Positions 1 through 8,743 are shown, counted from the first letter of the stretch. The stretch is 64,000 nt of DNA from Chloroflexus sp. Y-396-1 (GCF_000516515.1 NZ_KI911784.1:1458881-1522880); one strand, 5' to 3'. Notes: a model not told the origin generated them from the letters alone. Numbers and translations are program-made.

Positions 1-713
1 CGGTTAATCATCTCGAAGCCCACCTATACGCCGGCTGGTTAGGAGATACGCCACCACCACCGTTTCCGCTTGTCGCTTTGCTGGTGAGTGGTGGACACAC
101 GTTGCTGGCCTTGCTACGTGACCATGGTCAGTACGAGCTGCTCGGTCAGACACGCGATGATGCGGCTGGTGAAGCCTTCGATAAGGTAGCCCGCATTTTG
201 GGCCTCGGTTATCCAGGTGGGCCGGCTATTCAGGCTGCGGCAGCGCAGGCTACTCCTGGCGGTTTACTACCACGAGCCTGGCTCCGTGACAGTTACGATT
301 TCTCGTTTAGCGGATTAAAAACGGCTGTCTTGCATCGAGTGCAGGATCGGTTGGCACAAATTTCTCGTTTGAGTGGGCGTAAGGGTGTCGCGGAGCCTTC
401 CCAACTCGATGCACCGTTTGTTGCTCAGATGGCTTACGCTTTTCAAGAGTCGGTCGTCGATGTGCTGGTAACAAAGACAGTTGACGCTGCACGGCGTTAC
501 AAGGCTCAGGCCATTCTGTTGGCCGGCGGTGTCGCCGCTAACCGCCGTCTGCGCGAAGAGCTAATCCGACGGGCTCATGTGCCGGTTCATTTGCCAGCAC
601 TTGACCTCTGTACCGACAACGCAGCCATGGTGGCGGCGGCTGCCTTTTATCGTTTTCATGCCGGTGTGCAACACGGCTGGGATGTCGATGTTACGGCTAA
701 TTTGCCACTCTGA
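1..713 (+). CDS. tsaD: TsaD, tRNA N6-adenosine threonylcarbamoyltransferase (3' part)
   Basis: TsaD transfers the threonylcarbamoyl group to A37 of ANN-decoding tRNAs with TsaB and TsaE in the cytoplasm. The frame is open from base 3 at the window edge and reads VNHLEAHLYA, the metal-binding H-x-E-x-H type motif, then VSGGHTLL, then a C-terminal AGGVAANRRLREEL segment and CTDNAAMVAAAA, all typical of the Kae1/Qri7/TsaD ASKHA fold. About 237 residues are visible, so roughly the N-terminal 100 residues of a family of about 340 lie outside the window. A TTG at 78 is only an internal codon, not the start. The gene is separated by about 100 bases from a convergent gene. Identity is confident. Confidence 0.95.
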   Translation, partial: VNHLEAHLYAGWLGDTPPPPFPLVALLVSGGHTLLALLRDHGQYELLGQTRDDAAGEAFDKVARILGLGYPGGPAIQAAAAQATPGGLLPRAWLRDSYDFSFSGLKTAVLHRVQDRLAQISRLSGRKGVAEPSQLDAPFVAQMAYAFQESVVDVLVTKTVDAARRYKAQAILLAGGVAANRRLREELIRRAHVPVHLPALDLCTDNAAMVAAAAFYRFHAGVQHGWDVDVTANLPL

Positions 714-811
714 ACACTAAACTTGCGTCGGTTGAACGCATGGCACCTTGGCTGAGGTGTTGTTTGACTATGATCGGTTCGACTCAATGACTACATGTTC
801 AACAAAGAATC

Positions 812-1498
812 CTATTCTGCCCGCCGACGCAGAAACCAGATACCGGCAAGGATGACCAGAAGGATGGCCAAACCAACAACCACCGGTAACGGGGGCGGAT
901 TGGGGCGGGCGGGCTGGGGCGAAGCGGGTAGCCCGGCATGCCCGCCATCAGCAGGTTCACGAGCAGCGCCATTCGTTGGCTCTGATTGGATCGCAGCTAT
1001 TCCTGCTGCCGGTGACGCTTGTTCGGCCATTGCACTTATCACCGATTCGGAAGTTGGCTCCTGTCGGGTAAGCTCATCTGGTCTGGCAGCAAGAGCCGGC
1101 ATGTTTTCAGGAACAGCCGTCGCAGCCGCAGGCGCCGCCGTCTGGAGTGGTATACGGTTGAGATTGAGCAATTGCCAACCGATCAACATCACCAGAACCA
1201 GCGCGCCCAGGGCACCGAACGGCTGCCACCAACGCGAGAACGCAAAGCGGCGAGGACGCACACCGACCATCGCAGGTGTGAGCGTAAACGAACGTGGTGG
1301 CGTCACCCACGGCTGTTCACGGAGGATGTCGCGCACTGCGCGCAGCTCGGCCAATTCACGACGTAACAACGGCTCAACCGCTAATCGCTGTTCAAGCGCA
1401 GCGCGCTCGTCTAGCGACAGCTCATTATCGATATACGCCGAGAGCAACTCGCGGTCACGCTCGGGCAATTCAGTTGGTGAAGAAGACGGATGTGTCAT
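812..1498 (-). CDS. Membrane anti-sigma factor of the adjacent ECF sigma factor
   Basis: About 228 residues from the ATG at 1498 (a TTG at 1510 in the same frame is the alternative). The N-terminal 60 residues (RDRELLSAYIDNELSLDER) match the helical anti-sigma domain that grips an ECF sigma factor. The usual His-x3-Cys-x2-Cys zinc motif is absent, so it would be a non-zinc version. A hydrophobic helix lies near residues 90-110 and a second (VVVGLAILLVILAGIWFL) near 205-225, followed by a short basic tail, so the protein probably spans the membrane twice with a Pro/Ala-rich outside segment between. It starts 33 bases after the sigma gene and is surely cotranscribed with it. Regulated proteolysis is the known way such factors release sigma; no protease is seen nearby. 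Confidence 0.8.
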   Translation of the reverse strand: MTHPSSSPTELPERDRELLSAYIDNELSLDERAALEQRLAVEPLLRRELAELRAVRDILREQPWVTPPRSFTLTPAMVGVRPRRFAFSRWWQPFGALGALVLVMLIGWQLLNLNRIPLQTAAPAAATAVPENMPALAARPDELTRQEPTSESVISAMAEQASPAAGIAAIQSEPTNGAAREPADGGHAGLPASPQPARPNPPPLPVVVGLAILLVILAGIWFLRRRAE

Positions 1499-1531
1499 CA
1501 GGGTACTCAAACAACCATCTAGCGTGTTTAC

Positions 1532-2140
1532 TCATGATGCTTTTGACTCATCATTTAGACGAAATCTTAACGGCAACAGTTCCCCTGCCCGGAGAATGTC
1601 ACGCAATTTGGCCCGCGCCCGACTTAAGCGAGATTTGACTGTTCCGAGCTGTGTACCGGTAATTTGGGCAATTTCTTCGTAAGCTAGCCCCTGAATATCG
1701 CTAAGGATAAGCACGATTCGCTGATCCTCCGGTAATTCAGCTAGACCCCGTTGAATTGCAGCACTTAGTTCATGTTGCAGTACGATCTCATCGAGGGTTG
1801 CCCCTGGATCGGGCAGTTCAGATCGACGCCCTTCCTCTTCATCATCTCCTATGTCGAGCGAAACTGATGGACGTCGCTTCCGAGTACGTAGGACATCGTA
1901 GCAGGTATTGGTGGCAATACGTAAGAGCCACGACTTCAACACACCACCCCGAAAGCTCGCTAAACTACGAAAAGCGGCGATAAATGTATCCTGGGTTGCA
2001 TCAGCAGCAACATCAGGATCACCGAGCATCCGATAGCAGAGGTTGTAAACCCGCGTTTCGTATAGCCGAACGATCTGGTTAAACGAATCGATATCTCCTG
2101 CCTGGGCTGCACTAATCAGTCGCTGCTCTTCATTCGCCAT
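1532..2140 (-). CDS. RNA polymerase ECF sigma factor (RpoE/SigW-like)
   Basis: A 202-residue sigma-70 family protein with only regions 2 and 4. Region 2 shows YETRVYNLCYRMLGD and DATQDTFIAAFRSLASFRGG, the core-binding and -10 recognition helices. Region 4 shows LPEDQRIVLILSDIQGLAYEEIAQI and LGTVKSRLSRARAKLRD, the helix-turn-helix that reads the -35 element. A short acidic linker (DDEEEGRRSELPD) separates them. The size is standard for ECF factors. It directs a stress or envelope regulon held in check by the membrane anti-sigma encoded just downstream. The regulon cannot be deduced from this window. Confidence 0.92.
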   Translation of the reverse strand: MANEEQRLISAAQAGDIDSFNQIVRLYETRVYNLCYRMLGDPDVAADATQDTFIAAFRSLASFRGGVLKSWLLRIATNTCYDVLRTRKRRPSVSLDIGDDEEEGRRSELPDPGATLDEIVLQHELSAAIQRGLAELPEDQRIVLILSDIQGLAYEEIAQITGTQLGTVKSRLSRARAKLRDILRAGELLPLRFRLNDESKAS

Positions 2141-2175
2141 ACAATCGCCCGTCTCTCTTGCCGGCCTGAGAGGTA

Positions 2176-3024
2176 TTATACTGTTTCTGCGCCAGTAGCA
2201 GTGACAATGCGGGCACGTTGAAAGAGAAAATTTGCCACGCGCCGCAAGCTGATCAGATGCAGATGAGGCGGATGTTGCGGTGCGAACGCAATCCCTTCGA
2301 CCAGACTGGGACGCGGCGCTTGCGGTGGCGCCGGATTCCCGACAATAACCGGACTGATCGTCAGGAAGACTTCATCAATCAGGTGATCGCCCAGCAATGC
2401 GCCATACGTTCGCCCACCACCCTCGCTCAGCAACGTCCGAATACCGTAGTGTTGGCGCAGAATGGCTAGTGCAGACGAGAGATCGATTTGACCGTCAGCA
2501 CCGACCAGAGGGATAAGTTGTGGATAGCGTACACAAGCGCGCTCAGCACCTTGGGCTGTGGTGATCAAAAAGAGGGATCGTGGCAAATCCAGTGCAGCAG
2601 CAGGCGGCAACTCTCCACTAGCCGAGAGGATTACGAGCGCCGGTATTGCAGGACGCCCTTCGGCCGCACGCAGCGCAGGGAACGACGGTGAGGCGAAGAC
2701 TTCACCCGGCGCCCAGCGATGGCGTCGGGCAACCCGCAGCGTACCATTGCCCACCAGGATCGCATCGGCACGAGCCCGTACCAGCTCCATGAGCCAATGG
2801 TCATGCCGATTGTGCCGACTAATCGCATTCCCACCATTCCAACCAGGCTGATTGAAAGCAATTCGACCATCGTGCGAAACCACGAAGTTCGTCCAGACTG
2901 CGGGGCGATGTGTAGGGATGGCGGGCAAACGCCAGTCACCATTGTAGATCGAGCGGAGTTCTACCGGTAAACCAGCGCCGGAGTTTATCTCTTCTTCAAA
3001 CAAGAGCGTAAAGGGAGCGATCAT
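2176..3024 (-). CDS. RibD C-terminal-type (dihydrofolate reductase fold) reductase
   Basis: A 282-residue protein with the RibD_C fold: TNFVVSHDGRIAF near the N-terminus, ARADAILVGNGTLR in the middle (nucleotide-binding loop) and TLLSEGGGRTYGALL followed by DEVFLTISPVIVGN near the C-terminus. These are the hallmarks of NADPH-dependent 5-amino-6-ribosylamino-uracil phosphate reductases. The deaminase half found in bifunctional RibD is absent. It may act in riboflavin synthesis or be one of the many free-standing RibD_C oxidoreductases; no other rib gene is nearby. It begins 9 bases after the psd-like gene and ends 35 bases before the ECF sigma gene, all on the same strand. Confidence 0.85.
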   Translation of the reverse strand: MIAPFTLLFEEEINSGAGLPVELRSIYNGDWRLPAIPTHRPAVWTNFVVSHDGRIAFNQPGWNGGNAISRHNRHDHWLMELVRARADAILVGNGTLRVARRHRWAPGEVFASPSFPALRAAEGRPAIPALVILSASGELPPAAALDLPRSLFLITTAQGAERACVRYPQLIPLVGADGQIDLSSALAILRQHYGIRTLLSEGGGRTYGALLGDHLIDEVFLTISPVIVGNPAPPQAPRPSLVEGIAFAPQHPPHLHLISLRRVANFLFQRARIVTATGAETV

Positions 3025-3033
3025 GGAGCAGGA

Positions 3034-3702
3034 TTAGGCTACCACCGCACCCAACCGACTACGACCGGCTAACGTTCGCACACCAGGCGCTACCAGTGGA
3101 TCGAGAACATCGCGCTGAATATAGAGATCAACCTGGCCGCCAAAGCGAATACTGGCAATACGCGCACCAGCATTGAGCGTCGCACCCTGAGTTGTTTCAC
3201 AACGCAGCCAGCGGCCTAAAGGTGAAGCAATAATGGCGAGAAGGATCGGCCCCCACGTCGTCTCGATACCAATGTAAAGACGCTGATTACGTTCAGGAGC
3301 CTGTGGATCACGTAACGGACGATGATCGCCCATCAGATGTTCAAGGTACGCAACACGACCTGCAACTGGTGCGCGGCAAATCGGTACGTCGAGCGGGCTA
3401 ACCACTGTCGTCAGGCGCAAACAATCGCTATGGACGAATCGATGCTCGTACACTTCGCGCACTCCCTGCACCTGACCATCGGCTACCGCGAAGATGGTAC
3501 GCGGCTCGTCGGGAGGAACACGGCGCGGATTACGAAAGAGAGCGGCAGTCAGTGCTGTGAGAGCCAATGCTACCGGCGCCAATCGTGGTCGCAAACCCAG
3601 GGCAAGCCCGGTTAATCCCAGGCCAATCCCAACTACAGCGGTTGCTTCCACTTCAAGACCGGGTATTGCCGGCTGACGTTGATTGGTCGTCGGTTCAGAC
3701 AT
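3034..3702 (-). CDS. Phosphatidylserine decarboxylase-like protein lacking the catalytic His and Ser
   Basis: From the ATG at 3702, about 222 residues. A hydrophobic N-terminal region is followed by FRNPRRVPPDEP, VADGQV, SPLDVPICRAPVAGRV and SIRFGGQVDLYI. This order matches the short (archaeal/alpha-proteobacterial type) phosphatidylserine decarboxylases. In active enzymes the third block reads D-V-H and the fourth reads R-F-G-S, where the Ser is converted to the pyruvoyl cofactor after self-cleavage. Here they read D-V-P and R-F-G-G, which I checked on the DNA. The protein therefore should neither self-process nor decarboxylate. The frame is intact and it heads a four-gene same-strand run, so it is probably a functional pseudoenzyme rather than a decaying gene. 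Its role is unknown. Confidence 0.75.
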   Translation of the reverse strand: MSEPTTNQRQPAIPGLEVEATAVVGIGLGLTGLALGLRPRLAPVALALTALTAALFRNPRRVPPDEPRTIFAVADGQVQGVREVYEHRFVHSDCLRLTTVVSPLDVPICRAPVAGRVAYLEHLMGDHRPLRDPQAPERNQRLYIGIETTWGPILLAIIASPLGRWLRCETTQGATLNAGARIASIRFGGQVDLYIQRDVLDPLVAPGVRTLAGRSRLGAVVA

Positions 3703-3849
3703 ACACTCACTCGACAAGATAGCAAGTCATTCCTGATCGAAGATATTACGATTCTAGCATGAATAAGTTCCCTGTGCAAACTGATACTGCATTTATTGTG
3801 ACCGCAGTTGCTATGATACAAAATACACCAAGAGTGACCAAAACTGATA

Positions 3850-3878
3850 TTGACGCACCGTGTTAGATTGATTACACT
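3850..3878 (+). promoter_or_regulatory. Sigma-70-type promoter upstream of the CBS gene
   Basis: TTGACG at 3850-3855 and TACACT at 3873-3878 with a 17-base spacer. It points to the CBS gene whose ATG is 50 bases downstream. Assigned by consensus match only. Confidence 0.5.
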
Positions 3879-3928
3879 AAAGCAACTATCGATATTTGAC
3901 ACTTCGCAGATTGAGGAAGGGAGGAGTC

Positions 3929-4330
3929 ATGGAGCGAACAGTTGGTGAGGTGATGCACGTCGGCGTGCTAACGTGCAAGCGTGAAACCCCAATTCAGGAT
4001 GTTGCCCGTCAGATGTCAGAACAAGATGTGAGTGCATTAGTGGTCGTTGATGATGATGGATACATGGTTGGATTAGTTTCCCGTACTGACCTGGTCAATG
4101 CACGGCTCTACGAGCAGTACTGGAAACACTGGCGCGGCTTAACGGCCGGTCACATTATGGTAACTGACGTTGTATCGGTCACGCCGCAGGACACCCTGCA
4201 ACACGCCAGCCGGTTGATGATGGAACGTCGCATCCATCGGGTTGTGGTCGTCGAACCTGGTGAGAAGGGGCTGCGTCCGATTGGTGTGCTGTCAGTTACA
4301 GACGTGGTACGTGATATTGCTAATGAGTAG
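3929..4330 (+). CDS. Two-CBS-domain protein
   Basis: 133 residues from the ATG at 3929, chosen because GGGAGGAG lies 5 bases upstream; the open frame extends further back to 3896 without a start signal. It is made of two CBS motifs and nothing else: residues about 5-60 (VGEVMHVGVLTCKRETPIQD ... GLVSRTDLV) and about 70-130 (AGHIMVTDVVSVTPQDTLQH ... VLSVTDVV). Tandem CBS pairs bind adenine nucleotides, and free-standing ones act as energy sensors or regulators. The gene stands alone, has a good promoter and ends before a strong terminator. Its partner is not evident. Confidence 0.9.
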   Translation: MERTVGEVMHVGVLTCKRETPIQDVARQMSEQDVSALVVVDDDGYMVGLVSRTDLVNARLYEQYWKHWRGLTAGHIMVTDVVSVTPQDTLQHASRLMMERRIHRVVVVEPGEKGLRPIGVLSVTDVVRDIANE

Positions 4331-4437
4331 GATAACGACCAGCGCATCCAATTGCTTGATCTGGACGCATATCTTTCATCAGGTTTTGATCTGATTGAGG
4401 CAACGTCTCCCGTTATCGATTGACCATGATGGGTGCA

Positions 4438-4470
4438 CAGGGCGGACCCTACATCCGCCCTGCTATTTTT
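4438..4470 (+). terminator. Rho-independent terminator after the CBS gene
   Basis: Nine-base arms CAGGGCGGA (4438-4446) and TCCGCCCTG (4454-4462) with a 7-base loop, followed by CTATTTTT. A good intrinsic terminator for the plus-strand CBS gene. Confidence 0.8.
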
Positions 4471-4544
4471 GAGCTCGCTACAAACGATAGGTATGCATGC
4501 GTCTGAATAGCAGCGCTGGAGACCTCTTGTTCGTCATCCAGACA

Positions 4545-6512
4545 TCAGTGCAAGTAGTCGCGGATTTGGCCAATCCACAAGCTGATGGACTGGCCGAGGA
4601 TAAGAGCCAACCAACCTATAGCGAGCAAACGTTGCTGGGTGGAACGAGTGGCAAGATGATCGAACACAACACCGGCCGGAATGCAGAGTGCCGGATAGAG
4701 AAATAGCGCCCAACGTAAGCCCTGGTCAGCTACCAGGAGTAGGGCTAGCCCACTCAAGGCGCCACCCCACCACATCCCAAGTAACCAGCGCAGGCCAGCG
4801 GTATCGGTTCGCGATGCACGCCAGATCAGCCATACCCCGCATAGCGTTGCGGGCAGTAGGGCAAATGGAATAGGCAGGCTGCGTCGTTGTGGTGGTTGCA
4901 AGCCTGCGAGCGCCAGCAACGTATCGAATAGAATCTGGCCTGGCGCCTGACCACCTGCCGCACCCTGTTCCCCACGCTGACCGATCAATTCGAGATAGGG
5001 TGGCGCACTGTAAACAATGATCAGCACGAATAGCAACGCACCACCGGCAGCAATCAACAACCGCTGTGGGCTGGTCAGTACTGATGGCTGTCGCCATGCC
5101 AGGAGCCATGCCCAGGCAATCAGCAACCCAAATCCCAGCGTCACTCCAGAATGGGCCAGCAAGCCAGCCGCAATCGCAAGCGTCACCCCCCCGACCGATA
5201 GCCACCCGGTTTGCCGGCCGGTTGCACCGAGACTTAGACCAACCAGTGCCGGTACGATGAAAACCTGACCGCCAACATTCGCCAGCTCGCCAATTGACAG
5301 TGCTTCAAATGACTGTGTCGAGCCAATGTAGCAAGCGGCGCTCAGCAGCGCCGCCCGTGAACTGAAACCAGCCTGTTTGACCCACCACCAAATTGCCAGA
5401 CAGAAGAGACTATCAAGCGCAGCCGCCATTACCGTAACCAGTAGACGACGGGTCGCAAAATCATCACTGAGCAAGAGCTGGAATGGCAAGGTAAAAAGGT
5501 AAAAACCGGCTGGATACGGCGCCAGGCCACCACCAGCATCGGCAGGCAGACCAGCGGTGAGCAAAACCTGGCCCAAACCGAGCCGTAAGAGATTGTTGGC
5601 ATGAAAACCAGCATCGCTACTGATGGCGTGTGGATGAAGCAAGCCGGCCAATCGTACAATCAAAGCCAGCATGGTCATTGCTATTGCCTGCCACCAGACC
5701 AGGTGTTGCGGCCAGCGCAGTACCAACCCGATACTGATGATAGCTGCTATCAGGGTCAGTCCGGCCAGAAACGGCATAAGCAGCGTTACGGCGAGACGTG
5801 CCACAATCAGGGCAACAAGAGCTACACCACTCCCCATGCTAATCAGGCCAATAATCCATCGTGTGGGCAAGGCAACACTTTGGCCCCACAGCCATAGGGC
5901 GACAATTGTCACCCCGATCCAACCCAGTTGCCCCCAATCAGGAGGACGCAGATCGAACATCGAGGAGACCTGCACGTCACGCAAGACAAATCCCAGCAGC
6001 CGTGGATCACCCTCAACTTGCAGTGGTTCGCTCCGAAAGTGCACTCGTAGCGTCCCATCAGCAGGAACCAGCAGGGTATAACGGCGAGCAGGCGCGGCAG
6101 GTAAGGCAATTGTTATCGGCGGGTGATGGCCGAACTGCCATGCAGTTACCGTCGTTCCACCATCAGGACGCCCCCCTTGCGCACGTACTGCCACCAACCA
6201 ACGCCCACCACCGATACCGGGCAGATGCAACACACTTTCTGGCTGGGTCCAGCGATACGGATCATCGGCACCGGGTAATTGCCACCACTCAGCAACCATC
6301 GGCGATGCCGGTTCAGCGGCATGTACCATCTGTAAAAACGGGGCATCGTCTTCACGGCGATGGGTATGCGGATCGCCACCCACAGCCAGATGGAGGGAGA
6401 ATGGTATCTGATATACCAGCACCCAACCCAGCCATATCAGCACGACTGACACCGCCAGCGTTGGCACCTGACGGCACAAGCTATTTGCCAGAGAAACGGC
6501 ATGCGCTGGCAT
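4545..6512 (-). CDS. Large polytopic membrane protein, possibly GT-C-type glycosyltransferase
   Basis: 655 residues. A first membrane helix near the N-terminus (VPTLAVSVVLIWLGWVLVYQ) is followed by a soluble outward segment of about 160 residues (beta-rich, FRSEPLQVEGDPRLLGFVLR) and then at least ten membrane helices through to the C-terminus. A loop near the middle contains HPHAISSDAGFHANNLL, the kind of acidic loop after the first membrane segments seen in GT-C enzymes that use polyprenyl-phosphate sugars. I cannot name the family. It is last in a minus-strand cluster, 4 bases after the SMR-type protein, which fits a job in lipid-linked sugar handling at the membrane. This function is inference. 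Confidence 0.6.
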   Translation of the reverse strand: MPAHAVSLANSLCRQVPTLAVSVVLIWLGWVLVYQIPFSLHLAVGGDPHTHRREDDAPFLQMVHAAEPASPMVAEWWQLPGADDPYRWTQPESVLHLPGIGGGRWLVAVRAQGGRPDGGTTVTAWQFGHHPPITIALPAAPARRYTLLVPADGTLRVHFRSEPLQVEGDPRLLGFVLRDVQVSSMFDLRPPDWGQLGWIGVTIVALWLWGQSVALPTRWIIGLISMGSGVALVALIVARLAVTLLMPFLAGLTLIAAIISIGLVLRWPQHLVWWQAIAMTMLALIVRLAGLLHPHAISSDAGFHANNLLRLGLGQVLLTAGLPADAGGGLAPYPAGFYLFTLPFQLLLSDDFATRRLLVTVMAAALDSLFCLAIWWWVKQAGFSSRAALLSAACYIGSTQSFEALSIGELANVGGQVFIVPALVGLSLGATGRQTGWLSVGGVTLAIAAGLLAHSGVTLGFGLLIAWAWLLAWRQPSVLTSPQRLLIAAGGALLFVLIIVYSAPPYLELIGQRGEQGAAGGQAPGQILFDTLLALAGLQPPQRRSLPIPFALLPATLCGVWLIWRASRTDTAGLRWLLGMWWGGALSGLALLLVADQGLRWALFLYPALCIPAGVVFDHLATRSTQQRLLAIGWLALILGQSISLWIGQIRDYLH

Positions 6513-6516
6513 AACC

Positions 6517-6936
6517 TTACGATTTACCGCTGCCCCACGTAATCACAATCACGCCGATAACGATGATCAACGCACCGATCAGGCGCATGAGCGAGATCGA
6601 TTCGTTCAGCAGAATGCGTGAGGGGATCAGAATGATAACATAGTTGAGGGCCAGGAGCGGATAGGCAAACGAGAGATCAACGCGCGAAATAACCCCCAAC
6701 CAAAAGATAGCCCCCCCAAAGACCAGTGCAAATCCTAAAATAACGCGCCAGTCGGTAAAAGTGGCCCACAGAACTTTTGGATCGAGGGTGAAAGCGCCAA
6801 CGTGGGTTGTAACGTGATTGATACCGATTTTCAATAAAACTTCACCGGTAACGGTCAGCGCACTAGCAGTGAGTAAGAGGGATAAAACCAGCAACATAGG
6901 GCGTAATTTGGGTGAATAGACGGATAACAGTTTCAT
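6517..6936 (-). CDS. Small EamA/SMR-type membrane transporter subunit
   Basis: 139 residues from the ATG at 6936, which overlaps the stop of the upstream methyltransferase as ATGA; an in-frame GTG/ATG further back would run deep into that gene. Four membrane helices: about 8-30, 55-75, 80-105 and 112-135. The end (RILLNESISLMRLIGALIIVIGVIVIT) is the conserved last helix pair of the drug/metabolite transporter superfamily, including ArnE/ArnF-like undecaprenyl-phosphate-aminoarabinose flippase subunits. A single four-helix unit would have to dimerise. The neighbouring large membrane protein suggests flipping of a lipid-linked sugar, but this is inferred. Confidence 0.75.
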   Translation of the reverse strand: MKLLSVYSPKLRPMLLVLSLLLTASALTVTGEVLLKIGINHVTTHVGAFTLDPKVLWATFTDWRVILGFALVFGGAIFWLGVISRVDLSFAYPLLALNYVIILIPSRILLNESISLMRLIGALIIVIGVIVITWGSGKS

Positions 6937-7544
6937 GGTCGTCGGCGTAAAACATACACGGCGTAATCGCAAATACCCGAACGCAGGTGATAATTGCGAA
7001 CAATATCGAAGCCCTGCTCAAACATTACCCGGTAATCAGCATCGTGACGGATATACCCACCCCGATCAAGGACATGCATGACGTGACCGAGCGGATTCTG
7101 GCCGGGTGGCGGCGGAGTATCTTCCATCACCAAAATTGTGGCGCCTGGCCGCATAACCCGATAGACCTCTTGCATCACGGCGCATGCCTTAGCATCAGGC
7201 AAATGGTGTAAGACGCCAAGGATCAGACCGGCATCGAAGGTCTGATCAGCAAAAGGTAAGGCTTCACCATGAGCAGCAATGTAAGTGCCCGGACGCCGCT
7301 GCACAGCAAACCGAAGATATGTCAGCGACGGATCAACACCCACATAGCGATGAGGCGGAAAATCACCGGCAAACTCACCAGTACCACAGCCAATATCGAG
7401 AAAACGGCGATGATCGCCATACCACGGTCGTAATTCACGGGCAATTGCTAGATGTTCACCGGTGAAACCGGCTTCGACCAGCCAGCGTAATCGATTCCAG
7501 AGTTCAGGCGTAGCGCTTAGTTGATTCAGCAGGACATTAAACAT
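6933..7544 (-). CDS. Class I SAM-dependent methyltransferase
   Basis: About 203 residues from the ATG at 7544; a GTG at 7559 in frame is the alternative. Motif I RFLDIGCGTGEFAG is near residue 50, the acidic motif YVGVDPSLTY near 72, and FADQTFDAGLILGVLHHLPD near 110 is the post-II region of the Methyltransf_11 group. Such enzymes methylate small molecules, lipids or quinones; the substrate cannot be told. It follows another methyltransferase by 27 bases and overlaps the next gene by 4 bases. Confidence 0.85.
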   Translation of the reverse strand: MFNVLLNQLSATPELWNRLRWLVEAGFTGEHLAIARELRPWYGDHRRFLDIGCGTGEFAGDFPPHRYVGVDPSLTYLRFAVQRRPGTYIAAHGEALPFADQTFDAGLILGVLHHLPDAKACAVMQEVYRVMRPGATILVMEDTPPPPGQNPLGHVMHVLDRGGYIRHDADYRVMFEQGFDIVRNYHLRSGICDYAVYVLRRRP

Positions 7545-7571
7545 AACCCAACCCGTCACTGATAAGTGGAA

Positions 7572-8309
7572 TTATAATCGGGCCAGACACACTACTGACA
7601 GACCAAACGGTAAATGACCACCACGGGCAAGGTACGCCGCTTCAGCCATCATTGGTAAGCGCAACAAAGCGTTTACCGGCCTGGAAGGTAATGCCATCGC
7701 TGACTCCTGCTTCTGTGCCGGCAGAACCCGTTCGAGCAAGCGCACCGTTGCCGATAGCGGAAAGAGAATGGTGAGGGCGTAAGTCAGATGTTCGATGACA
7801 AAACCGTTTGTTTCAAGGAGACGACGCACTTCTCCGGCCGTGTAACGATGACGAGTATGAACCTGACGGTCATGCTGCGACCGTAGCCATTCGTATGCCG
7901 GTAGGCGGATCAGCAGCCAGCCATCGTGACGTAAGACACGACGCACTTCAGCCAACGCCTGTTGTTCATTAATCACCGCACGATGGTACAGTACGTCAAA
8001 TGATGTCACAAGATCAAAACTCTGATCAGCAAACGGTAACTGCACAACTGAACCACGCACCAGATAGCCCGGAATCCGTTGCTGGGCCAATGCCAGCGCT
8101 TCGGTTGCTATATCAAGCCCAACAACCGTCCCGTAGCGCTGTAAAAAGAGCGCATCACCGCCAGTACCACAGCCAGCATCGAGAATTCGCAGATGACGCC
8201 CATCAGCAACGACACGCTTCAGTAGCGCAGCGTTGATGGCGCGCATACCGCCGTACCACCAGTGTTGCAGCTCAACGGCTGCCATTGTTGTGTATTCATT
8301 CTTTTCCAT
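7572..8309 (-). CDS. Class I SAM-dependent methyltransferase
   Basis: 245 residues from the ATG at 8309; the frame is open upstream to 8624 but that part is low-complexity spacer sequence and unlikely to be translated. Residues 1-25 carry HWWYGGMRAINAALL, a conserved lead-in found in sugar/lipid-linked methyltransferases of this type. Motif I RILDAGCGTGGDALFL lies near residue 45, GLDIATEAL near 68 and FADQSFDLVTSFDVLYH near 97. The C-terminal 90 residues contain a hydrophobic stretch (YALTILFPLSATVRLL) that may associate with the membrane. It is first of four same-strand genes and probably acts on the same pathway as its neighbours. Confidence 0.85.
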   Translation of the reverse strand: MEKNEYTTMAAVELQHWWYGGMRAINAALLKRVVADGRHLRILDAGCGTGGDALFLQRYGTVVGLDIATEALALAQQRIPGYLVRGSVVQLPFADQSFDLVTSFDVLYHRAVINEQQALAEVRRVLRHDGWLLIRLPAYEWLRSQHDRQVHTRHRYTAGEVRRLLETNGFVIEHLTYALTILFPLSATVRLLERVLPAQKQESAMALPSRPVNALLRLPMMAEAAYLARGGHLPFGLSVVCLARL

Positions 8310-8710
8310 AGTCGGGCGGACTATACCAGATTGCGGGCAGACTGGCAAGTGGTCTGATAGGGCCGATACCAATTCAGCAACATCGCAGGAGGGAGGATCG
8401 CAGCGGCGCTGCGCCCGTACATCGAGAGGCATGGGTCGGCACACAGTAGCGCTGCGCACAGAGCGTGAAGGGGAGAGGATGCCCCGTACCTTCCCGATCA
8501 GCCCCTTTCCTTCCTCACCAGGAGAGCAGCAGGGGAAAAGGAGTCTATACCTACAATTTCCTATCTTCTCGTTTCTCTTTCCGCGCGAGATGTGCTGATG
8601 CGCCAGCCGATACCGTCCCGTCACCCACTACCCAACGTGAGCCAGCGGCCCACGTATCTAGGGAAACCGCACAGATCGGGGATCACCGTCAACAGGAATG
8701 TGACGAGAGA
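8310..8710. other. Intergenic spacer, no gene seen
   Basis: About 400 bases without a credible coding frame. It holds a purine/pyrimidine-rich patch at 8500-8545 (CCCCTTTCC ... GGGGAAAAGG) and a copy of the GGCCCACGTA-type dispersed element at 8634-8665, both of which recur in other spacers of this window. Confidence 0.6.
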
Positions 8711-8743
8711 AGAGATGTTGCCGGCACACTCGGCAACATCTCT
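8711..8743 (-). terminator. Long hairpin at the cupin gene end
   Basis: Perfect 13-base arms AGAGATGTTGCCG (8711-8723) and CGGCAACATCTCT (8731-8743) with a 7-base loop. The right arm overlaps the cupin stop codon. On the minus strand it is followed by TCTCTCGTC, only modestly T-rich, so it may work as a terminator or as a 3'-end stabiliser. Confidence 0.6.

Noticed and set aside
795-1682. 295-codon plus-strand frame
   Set aside because: It lies antisense over the anti-sigma and sigma genes and has low-complexity composition.
5861-6514. 217-codon plus-strand frame
   Set aside because: Antisense shadow of the large membrane protein gene.
8310-8624. N-terminal extension of the methyltransferase
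   Set aside because: The extra 105 codons are spacer sequence with hairpin debris; the conserved start is at 8309.
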